A DNA stretch of 64,000 bases from Pseudoalteromonas undina (GCF_000238275.3 NZ_AHCF03000003.1:1798001-1862000); one strand, 5' to 3'. Counted from the stretch's first letter, positions 47,817 to 59,189 are shown. The notes: a model not told the origin generated them from the sequence alone. Program-made: numbers and translations.

Positions 47817-48016
47817 CAATGATGTAAATAACCGTAAATAAACCTTCTTATCTACGCGCCATAGTATATAACAAAGTCAGGTAAAATTGCGAGCTTAGTC
47901 CAGAGATAAACGCGTTGCTAAATTATGTACTTTGCTGTTACTTACAATGTGGCTTTTAGCTGATATTTCAAGGGGATTAATCGATGTGGATAGTGGGTAT
48001 GGGGAAGTTTAGACAC

Positions 48017-48044
48017 AAAAAAAGGAGCTAAAAAGCTCCCCTTT
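48017..48044 (-). terminator. Terminator after rpsO
   Basis: GGAGCT pairs with AGCTCC over 4 nt and is followed by seven U on the minus strand, 20 bp past the stop. Partial read-through would feed pnp. Confidence 0.9.
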
Positions 48045-48058
48045 TGATAATCAAGTTC

Positions 48059-48328
48059 TTAGCGACGTAGGCCAAGCTCTTTGATTAACGCAGTGTAACG
48101 CGAGATATCTTTACCTTTAAGGTAATCAAGCAGTTTACGGCGAGTGCTTACTTTACGAAGCAGACCACGACGTGAGTGGAAGTCATGCTTGTGATCAGCA
48201 AAGTGACCTTGAAGCTTGTTGATATCAAAAGTAAGTAATGCTACTTGTACTTCAGGTGAACCAGTGTCGCCTTCAGCGCGTGCGAATTTAGCAATGATAT
48301 CGATTTTTTCTTGATTGCTTAGTGACAT
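48059..48328 (-). CDS. rpsO: 30S ribosomal protein S15
   Basis: S15 binds 16S rRNA early in 30S assembly. The 89 residues match the family length and pattern: [32 protein letters not shown] and [14 protein letters not shown]. It sits between truB and pnp in the conserved order. Confidence 0.99.
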   Translation of the reverse strand: MSLSNQEKIDIIAKFARAEGDTGSPEVQVALLTFDINKLQGHFADHKHDFHSRRGLLRKVSTRRKLLDYLKGKDISRYTALIKELGLRR

Positions 48329-48437
48329 AATAACTCCAAAAGTTAAATTTAATAGGTGCTTTAGCCGATCACTAATTCAGCCAAAACGATTAAGCGGGCG
48401 TATTCTACCAATTATCAGCATAACTACAAGTTAAACT

Positions 48438-49382
48438 TTACTCTGGTTGTTGATTAGACAAGCCACGCTTTGATTTTAAATGGCCATCAGGATTACGTTC
48501 GCCCGTACCAATAAATATTCCGTCAGCCAGGACTTTAATTGCACCTTCAGGCAGGGCTTTACCCAACACCACAGCTTGACCATGGCTAAATGCCATTCCC
48601 TGCTCTTTAGTAATTTCCACAACGGGTAAATCAACTAACGCGGTATCCATTGGCAATAATAGTTCGTCAAGGTAAGTGGAAGGCGCAACGTCTTGTTCTT
48701 TCGCTTGATTTAATAACGTTTCTAACTGCTCAAGTGTGACCATTTTATCTGCAGGGTAATGCCCTACAGCACTACGATGCAGCATAATCACATGCGCGCC
48801 GCAGCCTAAGTTTTCACCTAAATCATCAACGATAGTACGAATATACGTACCTTTAGATACATGTGCGGTCATTTGTATTTCGTTAGCTTGCTCATCAAAC
48901 TCATCAAGCGTTAAGCTAAATACGTTAATTTTTCGACATTTGCGAGGAACTTCTATGCCTTCACGCGCATATTTATATAAAGGTTTACCTTCATATTTAA
49001 GCGCTGAATACATTGATGGATATTGGTCTGACTCACCTAAAAACTTAGCAATCTCTTCGCTTAGTAATTGGGAAGTAACATTCACATCGCGAGTTTCGAC
49101 CACTTCGCCATCAGAGTCTGATGTGGTAGTACGTTCACCTAGCTTAGCTCGAACAACATAGGTTTTATCTGTATCGAGTAAAAACTGGGTAAACTTAGTC
49201 GCTTCACCAAAACAAATTGGCAGCATGCCGGTCGCAAGCGGATCAAGCGCACCTGTGTGCCCCGCTTTTTGCGCAAAATAAATACCTTTAGCCTGCTGTA
49301 ATGCCTTGTTTGATGAAATGCCTTCTGGTTTGTTTAACAACAAAATACCATCAACTGGACGGCCTTTACTGCGTCTTGCCAT
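48438..49382 (-). CDS. truB: tRNA pseudouridine-55 synthase
   Basis: TruB makes pseudouridine 55 in the T-loop of tRNAs. The 314 residues hold the catalytic Asp47 in AGHTGALDPLATG, the KTYVVRAKLGERT strand and RTIVDDLGENLGCGAHV. The start overlaps the rbfA stop by 1 bp. Confidence 0.98.
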   Translation of the reverse strand: MARRSKGRPVDGILLLNKPEGISSNKALQQAKGIYFAQKAGHTGALDPLATGMLPICFGEATKFTQFLLDTDKTYVVRAKLGERTTTSDSDGEVVETRDVNVTSQLLSEEIAKFLGESDQYPSMYSALKYEGKPLYKYAREGIEVPRKCRKINVFSLTLDEFDEQANEIQMTAHVSKGTYIRTIVDDLGENLGCGAHVIMLHRSAVGHYPADKMVTLEQLETLLNQAKEQDVAPSTYLDELLLPMDTALVDLPVVEITKEQGMAFSHGQAVVLGKALPEGAIKVLADGIFIGTGERNPDGHLKSKRGLSNQQPE

Positions 49383-49789
49383 TAGTCTTTAGTGCCTTCT
49401 TCGCTATCTGTTTCATCATCAACATGCTTAGCATTATCTTCACGAATGATAGAGTCCACTAAGTTAGAGATGCGCATCCCTTCCATTAATGAGTTGTCAA
49501 CCACAAATTTAAGCTCTGGCATAATACGTGCGCGAATACGTTTACCTAGTAACGAACGGATATAGCCCGTTGCTTCGTTCAGTACTTTTGCACTCTGTTT
49601 TGCTGCATTTTCGTCTTCAGTGTTAAACACCGTGATAAAAACTTTGGCATAAGATAAATCGCGTGATACTTCTACCGCAGACACTGTCACCATGCCTAAG
49701 CGCGGATCTTTAATTTCGCGTTGTAGAATCACAGCAATTTCTTTTTGAATTTGCTGAGCAACACGATCAGTGCGAGAAAATTCTCTCAT
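49382..49789 (-). CDS. rbfA: 30S ribosome-binding factor A
   Basis: RbfA assists late 16S rRNA maturation and cold adaptation. The 135 residues match the KH-like fold: [39 protein letters not shown] and a [13 protein letters not shown] segment with an acidic tail. It is coupled to truB. Confidence 0.97.
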   Translation of the reverse strand: MREFSRTDRVAQQIQKEIAVILQREIKDPRLGMVTVSAVEVSRDLSYAKVFITVFNTEDENAAKQSAKVLNEATGYIRSLLGKRIRARIMPELKFVVDNSLMEGMRISNLVDSIIREDNAKHVDDETDSEEGTKD

Positions 49790-49853
49790 TTCACTTTCCT
49801 AAAATTATAACTTATTGAAAAACAATAATAAGTTAACTAAATAATGGATACAC

Positions 49854-49876
49854 AAATGGGGGCTGAGCCCCCATTT
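49854..49876 (-). promoter_or_regulatory. Hairpin between infB and rbfA
   Basis: AAATGGGGGC pairs perfectly with GCCCCCATTT over a 3-nt loop. No U-tract follows on the minus strand, so it more likely shields the infB mRNA end or aids processing than ends transcription. Confidence 0.6.
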
Positions 49877-49946
49877 AAAATCTTAGCATAGGTTATGTTG
49901 GGCTATCGAGGTACGACCTTGAATGTCCAACAACACCTAACAACAA

Positions 49947-52604
49947 TTAAAGACTACGTTGTACTTCAACTGTTTCAAATACTTCGATTTGGTCACCAAC
50001 GCGAACGTCATTGTAGTTCTTAACGCCGATACCACATTCCATGCCGTTACGAACGTCTTGTACGTCATCTTTAAAGCGACGTAATGACTCAAGTTCACCT
50101 TCGTAAATAACCACGTTATCACGAAGTACACGAATTGGTGCGCTACGTTTGATAGTACCTTCAGTAACCATACAACCAGCAATTGCGCCAATTTTTGGAG
50201 ACTTAAATACATCACGTACTTCAGCAAGACCAATGATCTCTTGTTTAAACTCAGGAGCAAGCATACCAGACATGGCTTGCTTAACTTCTTCGATAAGTGC
50301 GTAAATTACGCTGTAGTAACGAAGGTCTAAGTTTTCAGAGTCAATCACTTTACGCGCTGATGCATCGGCACGAACGTTAAAGCCAACTACGATTGCGTTA
50401 GACGCTGCAGCAAGAGTTGCATCTGTTTCAGTGATACCACCAACACCAGAACCAACAATCTTCACTTTTACTTCATCAGTAGAAAGTTTAGTTAGTGAGT
50501 CTGAAATTGCTTCAATTGAACCTTGAACGTCTGCTTTAAGTACCACGTTAACTTCAGACACGTCGCCTTCAGTCATGTTAGTAAACATGTTTTCAAGCTT
50601 CGCTTTTTGCTGACGCGCTAATTTAACATCGCGGAATTTACCTTGACGGTAAAGTGCAACTTCACGTGCTTTACGCTCGTCTTTAACTACTGTCGCTTCA
50701 TCACCTGCAGCTGGAATACCAGAAAGACCTAAAATCTCAACAGGAATAGAAGGACCCGCAGATTTAATGTCTTTACCGTTTTCATCGCGCATTGCACGAA
50801 CACGGCCATACTCAAGACCACATAATACAATGTCACCTTGGTTAAGCGTACCTGATTGAACAAGGATAGACGCTACTGGACCACGGCCTTTATCAAGACG
50901 TGATTCAATAACAACACCTGCAGCCATACCTTCGCTAGGTGCATTTAGTTCTAACAGCTCAGATTGCATTAATACTGCTTCTAAAAGGTCATCAATACCA
51001 AGACCTGTTTTAGCTGAGATGTGAACGTATTGCGTATCACCGCCCCAATCTTCTGGGATAACGTCTAGCTGAGCTAGCTCGTTTTTAACACGGTCTGGAT
51101 CTGCGCCTTCTTTATCCATTTTGTTAACAGCAATGATTAAAGGAACGCCAGCTGCGCGAGCATGCTGTACCGCTTCTTTAGTTTGTGGCATTACACCATC
51201 ATCGGCTGCAACTACTAGGATTACGATATCAGTCGCTTTTGCACCACGAGCACGCATAGATGTAAATGCGGCGTGACCCGGAGTATCTAGGAAAGTGATC
51301 ATGTTGCCGTTAGTTTCAACGTGGTATGCACCAATGTGCTGCGTAATACCACCGGCTTCGCCTGAAGCAACTTTAGCTGAACGAATGTAATCAAGCGTTG
51401 ACGTTTTACCGTGGTCAACGTGACCCATAACAGTTACTACTGGAGCACGAGGCTCAGACTTACCATCTTCGTGGCGGTCGTTAAGTACTGTTTGCTCTAA
51501 TTCGTTTTCTTTAACGATGATAACTTTATGGCCCATTTCTTCTGCAACAAGTTGCGCAGTTTCTTGGTCAATAACTTGGTTAATCGTAACCATGTCACCC
51601 ATTTTCATCATTGTTTTTACAACTTCAGCGCCTTTAACAGCCATGCGTGACGCAAGCTCAGCAACTGTAATTGTTTCACTAATACGCACTTCGTTTTTAA
51701 CATCAGCCGTTGGTTTTTGGAAACCGTGCTGTAATGACGCTGGCGCTTTTAGCTTACCTTTTTTACCTTTAGACGCTGCAAATTTATCTTTTGCTGGCGC
51801 TTTTTTCTTTTTCTTCGCACGGCGTGAGCCTTGCTCTTCGCGAGCATCTGCTACATCTTCTGCTTCACGTGCGTAAGTTGAAGTCGTAAGGTGGTGATCC
51901 GCGGTTTCTTCGCGTTTCTTACGTTCTTCTTCTTCTTTCTTCCAGCGTGCTGAATTCTCTTCAGCTAGCTTTCTTGCCTCTTCTGCTTGACGTTTCGCTT
52001 CTTCTTCAGCTTTCTTCAATGCGGCCTCTTCTGCTTCTTTTTGCAGACGCTCAGCTTCGATGCGATCTTTCTCAGACTTAGCACTTTGCTCAGGGGTCAT
52101 CTGCTGTTGTTTCGCTTTACGCTCAGCATCTGCTTTGCGTTTAGCTTCTTCTTTGGCTTTACGATCAGCGTCTTCTTTCGCTTTACGTTCTGCCTCTTGT
52201 TTCGCTTTCAATTCTGCGGCTTCTTGTTCAGCTTTTTGCTGCCCTTCAAGACGCGCTTTTTCTTCAGCGGCTAGACGTTGCTGTTCTTGCTCTTGCTCAA
52301 CAGCACTTTTTTTCACGTAAGTGCGGGTTTTGCGAACTTCAACTTGCACAGCCTTTGCTTTACCCGTAGAGCCAGTCACACTTAATGTGCTTTTGCTCTT
52401 ACGTTGCAATGTCATGCGCGCTGGACCTTCAGATCCAGTACCGCCATGTTGCTTGCTTAGGTGATCAAGTAACGTCGCTTTTTCAGCTTCTGTTACATTA
52501 TCGCCTGCTTGTTTAGTAATACCGGCTTGTGAAAACTGCTGTAGCAATTTATCAACAGTTGTACCTATATCACCGGCTAGTTTTTCAACATTTACTTCTG
52601 CCAT
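49947..52604 (-). CDS. infB: Translation initiation factor IF-2
   Basis: IF-2 delivers initiator tRNA to the 30S subunit; its gene is close to the initiator tRNA gene here. The start at 52604 gives [14 protein letters not shown] with GGAGG upstream; the longer frame overlaps the nusA end region. The 885 residues have an N-terminal IF2_N fold, a long K/E/A-rich linker (~100-280), the G domain ([24 protein letters not shown]) and domains II-IV. Confidence 0.98.
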   Translation of the reverse strand: MAEVNVEKLAGDIGTTVDKLLQQFSQAGITKQAGDNVTEAEKATLLDHLSKQHGGTGSEGPARMTLQRKSKSTLSVTGSTGKAKAVQVEVRKTRTYVKKSAVEQEQEQQRLAAEEKARLEGQQKAEQEAAELKAKQEAERKAKEDADRKAKEEAKRKADAERKAKQQQMTPEQSAKSEKDRIEAERLQKEAEEAALKKAEEEAKRQAEEARKLAEENSARWKKEEEERKKREETADHHLTTSTYAREAEDVADAREEQGSRRAKKKKKAPAKDKFAASKGKKGKLKAPASLQHGFQKPTADVKNEVRISETITVAELASRMAVKGAEVVKTMMKMGDMVTINQVIDQETAQLVAEEMGHKVIIVKENELEQTVLNDRHEDGKSEPRAPVVTVMGHVDHGKTSTLDYIRSAKVASGEAGGITQHIGAYHVETNGNMITFLDTPGHAAFTSMRARGAKATDIVILVVAADDGVMPQTKEAVQHARAAGVPLIIAVNKMDKEGADPDRVKNELAQLDVIPEDWGGDTQYVHISAKTGLGIDDLLEAVLMQSELLELNAPSEGMAAGVVIESRLDKGRGPVASILVQSGTLNQGDIVLCGLEYGRVRAMRDENGKDIKSAGPSIPVEILGLSGIPAAGDEATVVKDERKAREVALYRQGKFRDVKLARQQKAKLENMFTNMTEGDVSEVNVVLKADVQGSIEAISDSLTKLSTDEVKVKIVGSGVGGITETDATLAAASNAIVVGFNVRADASARKVIDSENLDLRYYSVIYALIEEVKQAMSGMLAPEFKQEIIGLAEVRDVFKSPKIGAIAGCMVTEGTIKRSAPIRVLRDNVVIYEGELESLRRFKDDVQDVRNGMECGIGVKNYNDVRVGDQIEVFETVEVQRSL

Positions 52605-52629
52605 AGTCTCTAATACCTCCGTTAATAAA

Positions 52630-54129
52630 TTACTCGTCTGCAAACCAACAAATATTACGTGCAGCCATAATTAGCTCGCCCGCTTTCTCTGCAGATAGCT
52701 CTGTAATATCTACAAGCTCATCAATGCCTTGCTCAGCTAAGTCTTCAAGTGTTACTACACCCTTGCTTGCCATAACAAATGCTAAATGACGCTCTAAGCC
52801 TTCAAGCGCAAGTAAGTCTTCAGCAGGCTCAGCGCCTTCTAAGCTTTCTTCCGTTTTAAGGGCTTTCGTTGTTAATGCATCTTTTGCACGTGAACGTAAT
52901 ACGTCCACTGTTTCTTCATCTAAGCCGTCGATTTCTAAAAACTCAGAAGCAGGTACATACGCAACTTCTTCAAGTGTTGAGAAACCTTCGTTGATAAGTA
53001 ATGACGCAAACTCGTCATCAATATCTAAGTTTTCAGTAAATAAGTTAATTAACTTATCTGACTCAGCTTCGTTCTTAGCGCGCATTTCATCAACGGTCAT
53101 TACGTTTAATTCCCAGCCAGTTAACTGGCTTGCTAAACGTACGTTTTGACCATTACGACCAATAGCTTGTGCTAAGTTATCAGCTTCAACAGCAATATCC
53201 ATTGAGTGAGTGTCTTCATCCATTACGATTGAAGCCACTTCTGCTGGTGCCATTGCGTTAATAACAAACTGTGCTGGGTTGTCATCGTAAAGTACGATAT
53301 CAACACGCTCACCGCCAAGTTCTGACGATACCGCTTGAACACGTGCGCCACGCATACCAACACACGCACCTACAGGGTCTATACGCTTATCATTAGACTT
53401 AACTGCGATTTTAGCGCGTGAACCTGGATCACGAGCTGCGGCACGTAATTCAATCATCTCTTCGCCAATTTCTGGCACCTCAATGCGGAATAATTCCATC
53501 AGCATTTCTGGTTTAGAACGGGTTACAAATAACTGTGCACCACGTGCTTCTGGTTTAACTTCATATAGAAGACCACGAATACGATCGCCTGGGCGGAAGT
53601 TTTCACGTGGCAGCATGTCGTCACGGTAAATAACCGCTTCTGCGTTATTACCTAAATCAAGTACGATTGCATCACGCGTTGCTTTTTTAACAACACCCGT
53701 TACTAGCTCGCCTTGCTGATCTTTGTACGCTTCAACCACTAAGGCACGCTCTGCTTCACGTACTTTTTGTACGATTACTTGCTTAGCCATTTGTGTTGTT
53801 ATGCGGTCAAATTTAATTGATTCAATCTGCTCTTCTACGTAGTCGCCCATTTTCAAGTCTGGTTCTTCAACTTGAGCAGCTTCTAACGTGATTTCGCTGT
53901 ATGGATTCTCTAAAGAACCATCTTCTAATACTTCAGCTATTTGCCAGCGACGGAATGTATCGTAATCGCCAGTTTTGCGGTCAATTGCAACACGTACATC
54001 AATTTCACCATCATGCTTTTTCTTTGTCGCTGTCGCTAATGCGAACTCTAGAGCTTCAAAAATCTTTTCTTTTGGAACCGCTTTCTCATTGGAAACGGCT
54101 TCAGCAACCAATAATATCTCTTTTGCCAT
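52630..54129 (-). CDS. nusA: Transcription termination/antitermination factor NusA
   Basis: NusA binds RNA polymerase and regulates pausing, termination and antitermination. The ATG at 54129 gives [19 protein letters not shown]. The 499 residues have an N-terminal polymerase-binding domain, S1 ([19 protein letters not shown]), two KH domains ([28 protein letters not shown]) and two acidic C-terminal repeats, as in E. coli. Confidence 0.98.
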   Translation of the reverse strand: MAKEILLVAEAVSNEKAVPKEKIFEALEFALATATKKKHDGEIDVRVAIDRKTGDYDTFRRWQIAEVLEDGSLENPYSEITLEAAQVEEPDLKMGDYVEEQIESIKFDRITTQMAKQVIVQKVREAERALVVEAYKDQQGELVTGVVKKATRDAIVLDLGNNAEAVIYRDDMLPRENFRPGDRIRGLLYEVKPEARGAQLFVTRSKPEMLMELFRIEVPEIGEEMIELRAAARDPGSRAKIAVKSNDKRIDPVGACVGMRGARVQAVSSELGGERVDIVLYDDNPAQFVINAMAPAEVASIVMDEDTHSMDIAVEADNLAQAIGRNGQNVRLASQLTGWELNVMTVDEMRAKNEAESDKLINLFTENLDIDDEFASLLINEGFSTLEEVAYVPASEFLEIDGLDEETVDVLRSRAKDALTTKALKTEESLEGAEPAEDLLALEGLERHLAFVMASKGVVTLEDLAEQGIDELVDITELSAEKAGELIMAARNICWFADE

Positions 54130-54167
54130 GGGTAATGCCTCGCTTGCCCTATTCCTTCGCACTCGAA

Positions 54168-54623
54168 TTAAAACTTTGCGATTATGTTCGCACGTTCAAT
54201 GTTACTAAGCATGATTAAATGCTCTGCACCATCGCTAGATAATGTGATCATATCGCTGCTAACTGCTATTAAGTCGCCTTTAAAATTACGACGACCGTCT
54301 TGTGGAAGCTTAGTACGCACGCGTACTTCCTCTCCTTGCGCCTGCTCGTAGTGATCTTGTTTGAATAATGGACGATCAACACCAGGAGACGACACTTCCA
54401 AATCATATTCGTTTGTAATCGGGTCTTCGACGTCTAAAATCGCACTAATTTGACGACTTGCATCTGCGCAGTTGTCAACTGAAATTCCATCCTCGTGAGC
54501 AATGTATACTCTTAAGGTAGAATGGCGACCCGCTTGTACAAACTCAAGACCATGTAATTCAAAGCCTAGCATTTCTACCGCAGGCGTTAACATGGTTACT
54601 AAATCTTGTTCAAGTTTTGTCAC
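54168..54623 (-). CDS. rimP: Ribosome maturation factor RimP
   Basis: RimP is needed for 30S maturation. A GTG at 54623 preceded by GGAGG with 6-nt spacing is the best start. The 151 residues show the family core: [37 protein letters not shown] and [15 protein letters not shown]. It heads the nusA-infB operon, whose leader holds an intrinsic terminator. Confidence 0.97.
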   Translation of the reverse strand: MTKLEQDLVTMLTPAVEMLGFELHGLEFVQAGRHSTLRVYIAHEDGISVDNCADASRQISAILDVEDPITNEYDLEVSSPGVDRPLFKQDHYEQAQGEEVRVRTKLPQDGRRNFKGDLIAVSSDMITLSSDGAEHLIMLSNIERANIIAKF

Positions 54624-54642
54624 GAAAATCCTCCATACAAAC

Positions 54643-54663
54643 AAAAAAAGGGCTTATAGCCCT
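54643..54663 (-). terminator. Attenuator-like terminator in the rimP leader
   Basis: AGGGCT pairs with AGCCCT, then seven U precede GTTTG and the rimP GGAGG. The hairpin ends ~20 nt before the start codon, so transcripts from the tRNA promoter must read through it to reach the nusA operon. Confidence 0.85.
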
Positions 54664-54727
54664 AAAATACTGAGTTTAAATTTTGATTTAATCGATAAAC
54701 ATTAAATCAAACGGTGCAGATACAACA

Positions 54728-54750
54728 ACGCCCCGAACCAAGCGGGGCGT
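54728..54750 (-). terminator. Strong GC hairpin between metY and rimP
   Basis: ACGCCCCG pairs with CGGGGCGT over 7 nt. The following minus-strand sequence is GU-rich rather than a pure U-run, so it is a candidate terminator or processing site. Confidence 0.5.
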
Positions 54751-54845
54751 CACACCAAAAAACGCAAAACTGTGTGGCCTAGGGCCAAGCTTGGTTGCGA
54801 GTCAGTACCCTGACCAAATTAAACTTCATTAGCTTAAACGCAAAA

Positions 54846-54867
54846 CGCGCATTACTTAGAATGCGCG
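54846..54867 (-). terminator. Hairpin downstream of the initiator tRNA
   Basis: CGCGCATT pairs perfectly with AATGCGCG over the loop ACTTAG, followed by UUUU on the minus strand. It is 37 nt past the tRNA, so it probably ends most tRNA transcripts. Confidence 0.6.
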
Positions 54868-54903
54868 ATATAAAGTAGTAAGTTTAAACCTACTATTAAG
54901 ATT

Positions 54904-54980
<77 letters not shown>

Positions 54981-55050
54981 CAATAGATAAAAAGTTAATA
55001 ACTTAATATCGCTGTTAGTAAATTTTATAACCTACTAAACAATGGCCGCT

Positions 55051-55079
55051 ATTATAAGGATGTGCCGCTAAATTAGCAA
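55051..55079 (-). promoter_or_regulatory. Promoter of metY and the rimP-nusA operon
   Basis: TTGCTA (-35) and TATAAT (-10) are separated by 17 bp on the minus strand, followed by a GC-rich discriminator (AGCGGCC). The tRNA starts about 70 bp beyond. Confidence 0.75.
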
Positions 55080-55271
55080 CCATAATAACTAATAAGTTGA
55101 TAAAAAAAGCAACCTAGTTTATCGCCTTACCTACACTATGTTTGCTATAAAATTTGAATCGTTACAATCAACCGCTGTATTAAATTGCATTCGGTGCTCT
55201 ATTATTAAGTAACCTTTAGGAAATAGATCGCTTTTAAAAATATCACGTATAAGAGTGAATTTTGGCTAATT

Positions 55272-56825
55272 ATGAAAAAATACAACACACTAAAATTGAT
55301 TTTAGGTGATCAGCTCAATCCTGCTCATTCGTGGTTTAAAGACAAATCAGACGACACAGTATTTGTTATTGCTGAGCTTATACAAGAAGCACACTATGTA
55401 AAACACCATGTGCAAAAAATATCAGCCTTTTTTAAAGCCATGGAAAACTTCGCTAATGCATTAAAAGATGCTGGCTTCAATGTTTTACATCTCACGCTAG
55501 ATGACACCAAAGACGATGATGACTTACCCGCTCTTTTAACGCGTTTAGCCAAGCAGCATGAATGTACCTCTATTGAATATCAATACCCAGATGAGTACCG
55601 TTTAAAAACACAGCTTCACGAATTCGCGACTAATAGCGAGTTAACGGTGAATGCCTGTGACAGCGAGCATTTTTTATTAGCATTTAACGACATAGATAAA
55701 CGCTTTAAAAAAGATAAACACGTCACCATGGAGCATTTTTATCGGGCAATGCGTAAGCAGTTTGATATTTTAATGGACGATGACAAACCTGCCGGTGGGC
55801 AATGGAACTTTGATGCCAATAACCGTAATAAGTTTTCAAAAAGTGATTTAGCCGATATTCCTGGGCCTAAATTATTTAAAAATGACGTGAGTGCCATTAT
55901 TGAGCGCTTAGATTCGCATAACGTAGAATATTTTGGACAAATAGAAACTCAGTTAAGCTGGCCAACAACCCGTAAGCAAGCAATAAGTACGCTTGATCAT
56001 TTTTGTGCGCATTTACTACCTCGATTTGGTCAGTTTCAAGATGCGATGACAGATCAATGTCCTGATAAAGATACCTTTTATCACAGCCGGTTATCGTTTG
56101 CGTTAAATGCCAAAATTTTACACCCTCGCTATGTTATCGACCGCGTGGTTAAAGAGTTCCACCAACGTCAAGATGAAATATCTATTTCTCAGGTTGAAGG
56201 CTTTATTCGCCAAGTTCTGGGTTGGCGCGAATATGTGCGTGGCGTGTATTGGAAAAACATGCCCGATTACGCCAACAAAAACCAGCTTAATGCAACTCGT
56301 GTACTGCCGAGTTATTTTTGGAATGGTAAAACAAAAATGAATTGCTTAAGCCACTCATTAACACAAAGCTTAGACAGCGCGTATGCCCATCATATTCAGC
56401 GCTTAATGGTAATAGGCAATTTTTGTTTATTAACCGCCATCAGTCCCGATGAAGTGGATGAATGGTATTTAGGTGTTTATATCGATGCAATTGAATGGGT
56501 AGAAATGCCTAACGCCCGAGGGATGAGCCAGTTTGCTGACGATGGCATCATAGCCACTAAGCCTTATGCGGCTAGCGGCAACTATATAAATAAAATGAGC
56601 GACTACTGTAAAAGCTGCCAATACAAAGTAAAAGAAAAAGTGGGTAAAGACGCGTGTCCGCTAAACAGCCTCTACTGGCAGTTTATGCAAAAACACCGAG
56701 AACGACTTGAGAAAAACCCGCGAATAGGCATGGTTTATCGTAATTGGGATAAACAAGATGAATCATTGCGCCAAGAAACCTTAGAGCAAGCTAACAACTA
56801 TTTAAATAATATTGAAAAGCTATAA
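55272..56825 (+). CDS. Cryptochrome/photolyase family protein (iron-sulfur type)
   Basis: The 517 residues match prokaryotic (6-4) photolyase/FeS-BCP proteins: LKLILGDQLNPAHSWF at the start, HPRYVIDRV, QVLGWREYVRGVYW, and NARGMSQFADDGII. Four Cys expected to hold a [4Fe-4S] cluster are visible: one in KTKMNCLSHS and three in DYCKSCQYKVKEKVGKDAC. FAD binding in the C-terminal half and light-driven repair of UV photoproducts are inferred from the family. It stands alone, divergent from metY. Confidence 0.93.
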   Translation: MKKYNTLKLILGDQLNPAHSWFKDKSDDTVFVIAELIQEAHYVKHHVQKISAFFKAMENFANALKDAGFNVLHLTLDDTKDDDDLPALLTRLAKQHECTSIEYQYPDEYRLKTQLHEFATNSELTVNACDSEHFLLAFNDIDKRFKKDKHVTMEHFYRAMRKQFDILMDDDKPAGGQWNFDANNRNKFSKSDLADIPGPKLFKNDVSAIIERLDSHNVEYFGQIETQLSWPTTRKQAISTLDHFCAHLLPRFGQFQDAMTDQCPDKDTFYHSRLSFALNAKILHPRYVIDRVVKEFHQRQDEISISQVEGFIRQVLGWREYVRGVYWKNMPDYANKNQLNATRVLPSYFWNGKTKMNCLSHSLTQSLDSAYAHHIQRLMVIGNFCLLTAISPDEVDEWYLGVYIDAIEWVEMPNARGMSQFADDGIIATKPYAASGNYINKMSDYCKSCQYKVKEKVGKDACPLNSLYWQFMQKHRERLEKNPRIGMVYRNWDKQDESLRQETLEQANNYLNNIEKL

Positions 56826-56985
56826 ATATAAATGCCGTCAATTGGCGGCAGTATCCTTGATAGTTAATATTAAAGTACCAAAATCAGGGAATATTGTTAA
56901 TTTAATGTTTAATTTATTTGTCATGTCAGTGTAATGAGCTTATTTTTTAATAGCACCTCTTACTCCAAACTATGATGAGAATAAA

Positions 56986-57999
56986 ATGAAAAAACAATTA
57001 ATTGCAGCGACACTTTTATTACTCGGTACAAGCCAAGCTCAAGCTTTTAGTCAAGAAACTCACAAACGTATTGTTCTAGATGCCGTAAATTATATGCAGC
57101 AACACCCAGCCAGCACCGAATATGCTGCCCTACGTCAGTACGCTGCACAAAACAATCTGACAATCTCTGAATTAGCCGAGCTGCTGGGACAAGCTGCTTA
57201 TGACGTAGATGACTTTGAAGACACCTTTTTCTGTGGTGCTATTACAGGTTCCTGTGTTCAAGCGCCAGTATGGGGAGCAGCGCAAAGTATAGTTAAATAT
57301 ACAAGCTATTGGCATTTTCAAAATCATACCCAAGGTGCAGACCAACATGGAAACGATTTTGGTGGTTATAATTATGAGAAGCTCACCGTTTGGGGCACTA
57401 TTGATAATCTTGCATCTGCTTGGCTTAAAGGTGACTATCTTGATGATGGTAAAGGGGGGGAAACAGGTTGGTTCAATGCCGACTCTTCAAAATATAACAG
57501 TTATGGTGTAACAGAATCTCACTACAGAATCGATAGCAACTCAACCTATTCTATGTACGATGACTTTGAAGAAATGCCATTTCAACCTATCGATAATTTA
57601 GGCCAATATTGGTATCAAAGTTACTTACAAAGCGGAAATCCTCAAGTATTAGGGTTTGTATTTCATACTACTGATTTATTACAACCTCACCACACATGGA
57701 CCACATCAGACCTTAACCACTCTAGCTGGGAAAGTTGGGTAAAAGATTACTATGATCAAGAGCAGCTCAACGATTTATCTCTCGTTACTCAAGCAATGCA
57801 AACGTTCTCGCCTTTAGATAAAAATAGCCAAGATGTTCGCCCATTATTAACTCAAGGCGGTTCATTTTCTTATGCACAAGGTGGGATTGTACTCAACTCA
57901 GAAGATCATTTTGATCGCCTTAATATAGCTAAGCAAGTAGTGCCGCATGCAATAGCAATGGTAGTGCACTTATTAAACCACGCCATGGTTGCTCGCTAA
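56986..57999 (+). CDS. Secreted zinc phospholipase C/P1-nuclease-like enzyme
   Basis: The 337 residues have a signal peptide ending in AQAF (or AQA). The mature start FSQETHKRIVLDAV and later HFQNH, FHTTDLLQPHHTW and VPHAIAMVVHLL carry His/Asp residues in the pattern of the phospholipase C/S1-P1 nuclease zinc fold, in which D-x3-P-H is the best match. The exact reaction cannot be told. It is followed without a gap (1-bp overlap) by a foldase-like gene. Confidence 0.65.
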   Translation: MKKQLIAATLLLLGTSQAQAFSQETHKRIVLDAVNYMQQHPASTEYAALRQYAAQNNLTISELAELLGQAAYDVDDFEDTFFCGAITGSCVQAPVWGAAQSIVKYTSYWHFQNHTQGADQHGNDFGGYNYEKLTVWGTIDNLASAWLKGDYLDDGKGGETGWFNADSSKYNSYGVTESHYRIDSNSTYSMYDDFEEMPFQPIDNLGQYWYQSYLQSGNPQVLGFVFHTTDLLQPHHTWTTSDLNHSSWESWVKDYYDQEQLNDLSLVTQAMQTFSPLDKNSQDVRPLLTQGGSFSYAQGGIVLNSEDHFDRLNIAKQVVPHAIAMVVHLLNHAMVAR

Positions 58000-59189
58000 T
58001 GAAAAAAGTGGCTATTTTAGTGATTACATTACTAGGGGCTTTTTACCACTCCCTAGTAATGGCCTCATTTACACAATACAGTAGTGATGAAGTTAACTTT
58101 ATGCATCGTGCTTATTTAAAGCACAAACCTGAAATTACAATCAATGAAGTTAGAACTCGTCTTTATGAGAATCAGTTTTTATTACAACAAGCAGCGCTAA
58201 AAACACCAGCAATAATAAAACGACAATCTGCCGTTGGTTTTAGTACTCAATACCATGTTGAACGTTACTTAAAAAATCTGTTCGATTCGCAGTTAGCTAT
58301 AAAGGCACAGTCAAGTCAGGTAAAGCTTGACACTTATGATAGTCAATGGCTTAAACACACATTAGGACCCTACCCTAAAAATGGCCAATATGTGCAAAGC
58401 TTGATTAAAAAAATGCAGCAGATCGATTTAACCCCTATTTTGTATAAACCTATTAATTTATATGAATTTATCGATGCACTATCAATGCAGGTACGTTTTA
58501 AACTCCATAGAGGCGATAGTAAGCTATTCAAAAGTGAATTAATAAAAAAACGGCAATTCAATATAGCGTTTTCAAAAGCCAAACCGATTTTGGCAAAACA
58601 GAATATTGATATTGAACATCTGTATGAAATAGCTAAAGGAGATATTTTGCGCCCCTCCATTCAAAGCTGGCTAGGCATAAATACAATGATGCATATGCAG
58701 AGCCCTGTTCTTGAAAAGCTAGAGAAACAAGTAAACAAAAGCGAAATTAAAGCGTTTTATCAAGCAAATAAATCGCAGTTTAAATTTTTAAGCCAAGTGA
58801 AAGCCCACGGAGCCCAATTTGCTAGTCGAACCAATGCTGTAGACTTTCGCACGTTGGCGGATAACAAATCACTTAAACAAGCATTAGTAATATCAGGAAA
58901 ACAAGATATATATGCTCAATACAATAGTGAATTAAATCGCAAAAACAAAAGTAGTTGGGTTGTACAACTTGCGTTCACAACTAAAGAAAACACCATTTCT
59001 GCTGTTATACGTACACCTAGAGGTGAATGGGTGGTGATACACAGTTATGAGCATCAGTTTGATTACTTTTCGCCAGAAGATGAAACCGTTCGATACCAAG
59101 CAACAAAGGCCATCGCAAAACAAAAAGCGGCACAACAGTATGAAAATAACTGGCTCAAGTGGCAAAATAAGACGGGAGTAATTTTATGA
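57999..59189 (+). CDS. Parvulin-like foldase protein (PpiC/SurA-type)
   Basis: The 396 residues start with a signal peptide ending in VMA. The N-terminal ~200 residues are helical and SurA-like (EVRTRLYENQFLLQQAALKTP). NKSEIKAFYQANKSQFKF is the usual lead-in to a parvulin domain, but the domain that follows is short and lacks clear catalytic residues, so it may act as a chaperone rather than an isomerase. Overlaps of 1 bp upstream and 4 bp downstream tie it to its neighbours. Confidence 0.6.
   Translation: MKKVAILVITLLGAFYHSLVMASFTQYSSDEVNFMHRAYLKHKPEITINEVRTRLYENQFLLQQAALKTPAIIKRQSAVGFSTQYHVERYLKNLFDSQLAIKAQSSQVKLDTYDSQWLKHTLGPYPKNGQYVQSLIKKMQQIDLTPILYKPINLYEFIDALSMQVRFKLHRGDSKLFKSELIKKRQFNIAFSKAKPILAKQNIDIEHLYEIAKGDILRPSIQSWLGINTMMHMQSPVLEKLEKQVNKSEIKAFYQANKSQFKFLSQVKAHGAQFASRTNAVDFRTLADNKSLKQALVISGKQDIYAQYNSELNRKNKSSWVVQLAFTTKENTISAVIRTPRGEWVVIHSYEHQFDYFSPEDETVRYQATKAIAKQKAAQQYENNWLKWQNKTGVIL

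Noticed and set aside
51987..52320. Plus-strand frames opposite the infB linker
   Set aside because: They are shadows of the K/E/A-rich IF-2 linker, with Phe/Ser/Leu-rich composition and no ribosome site.
54791..54799. A second, truncated initiator tRNA
   Set aside because: Only 9 bases (TTGGTTGCG) match the tRNA 3' end; no cloverleaf can form.
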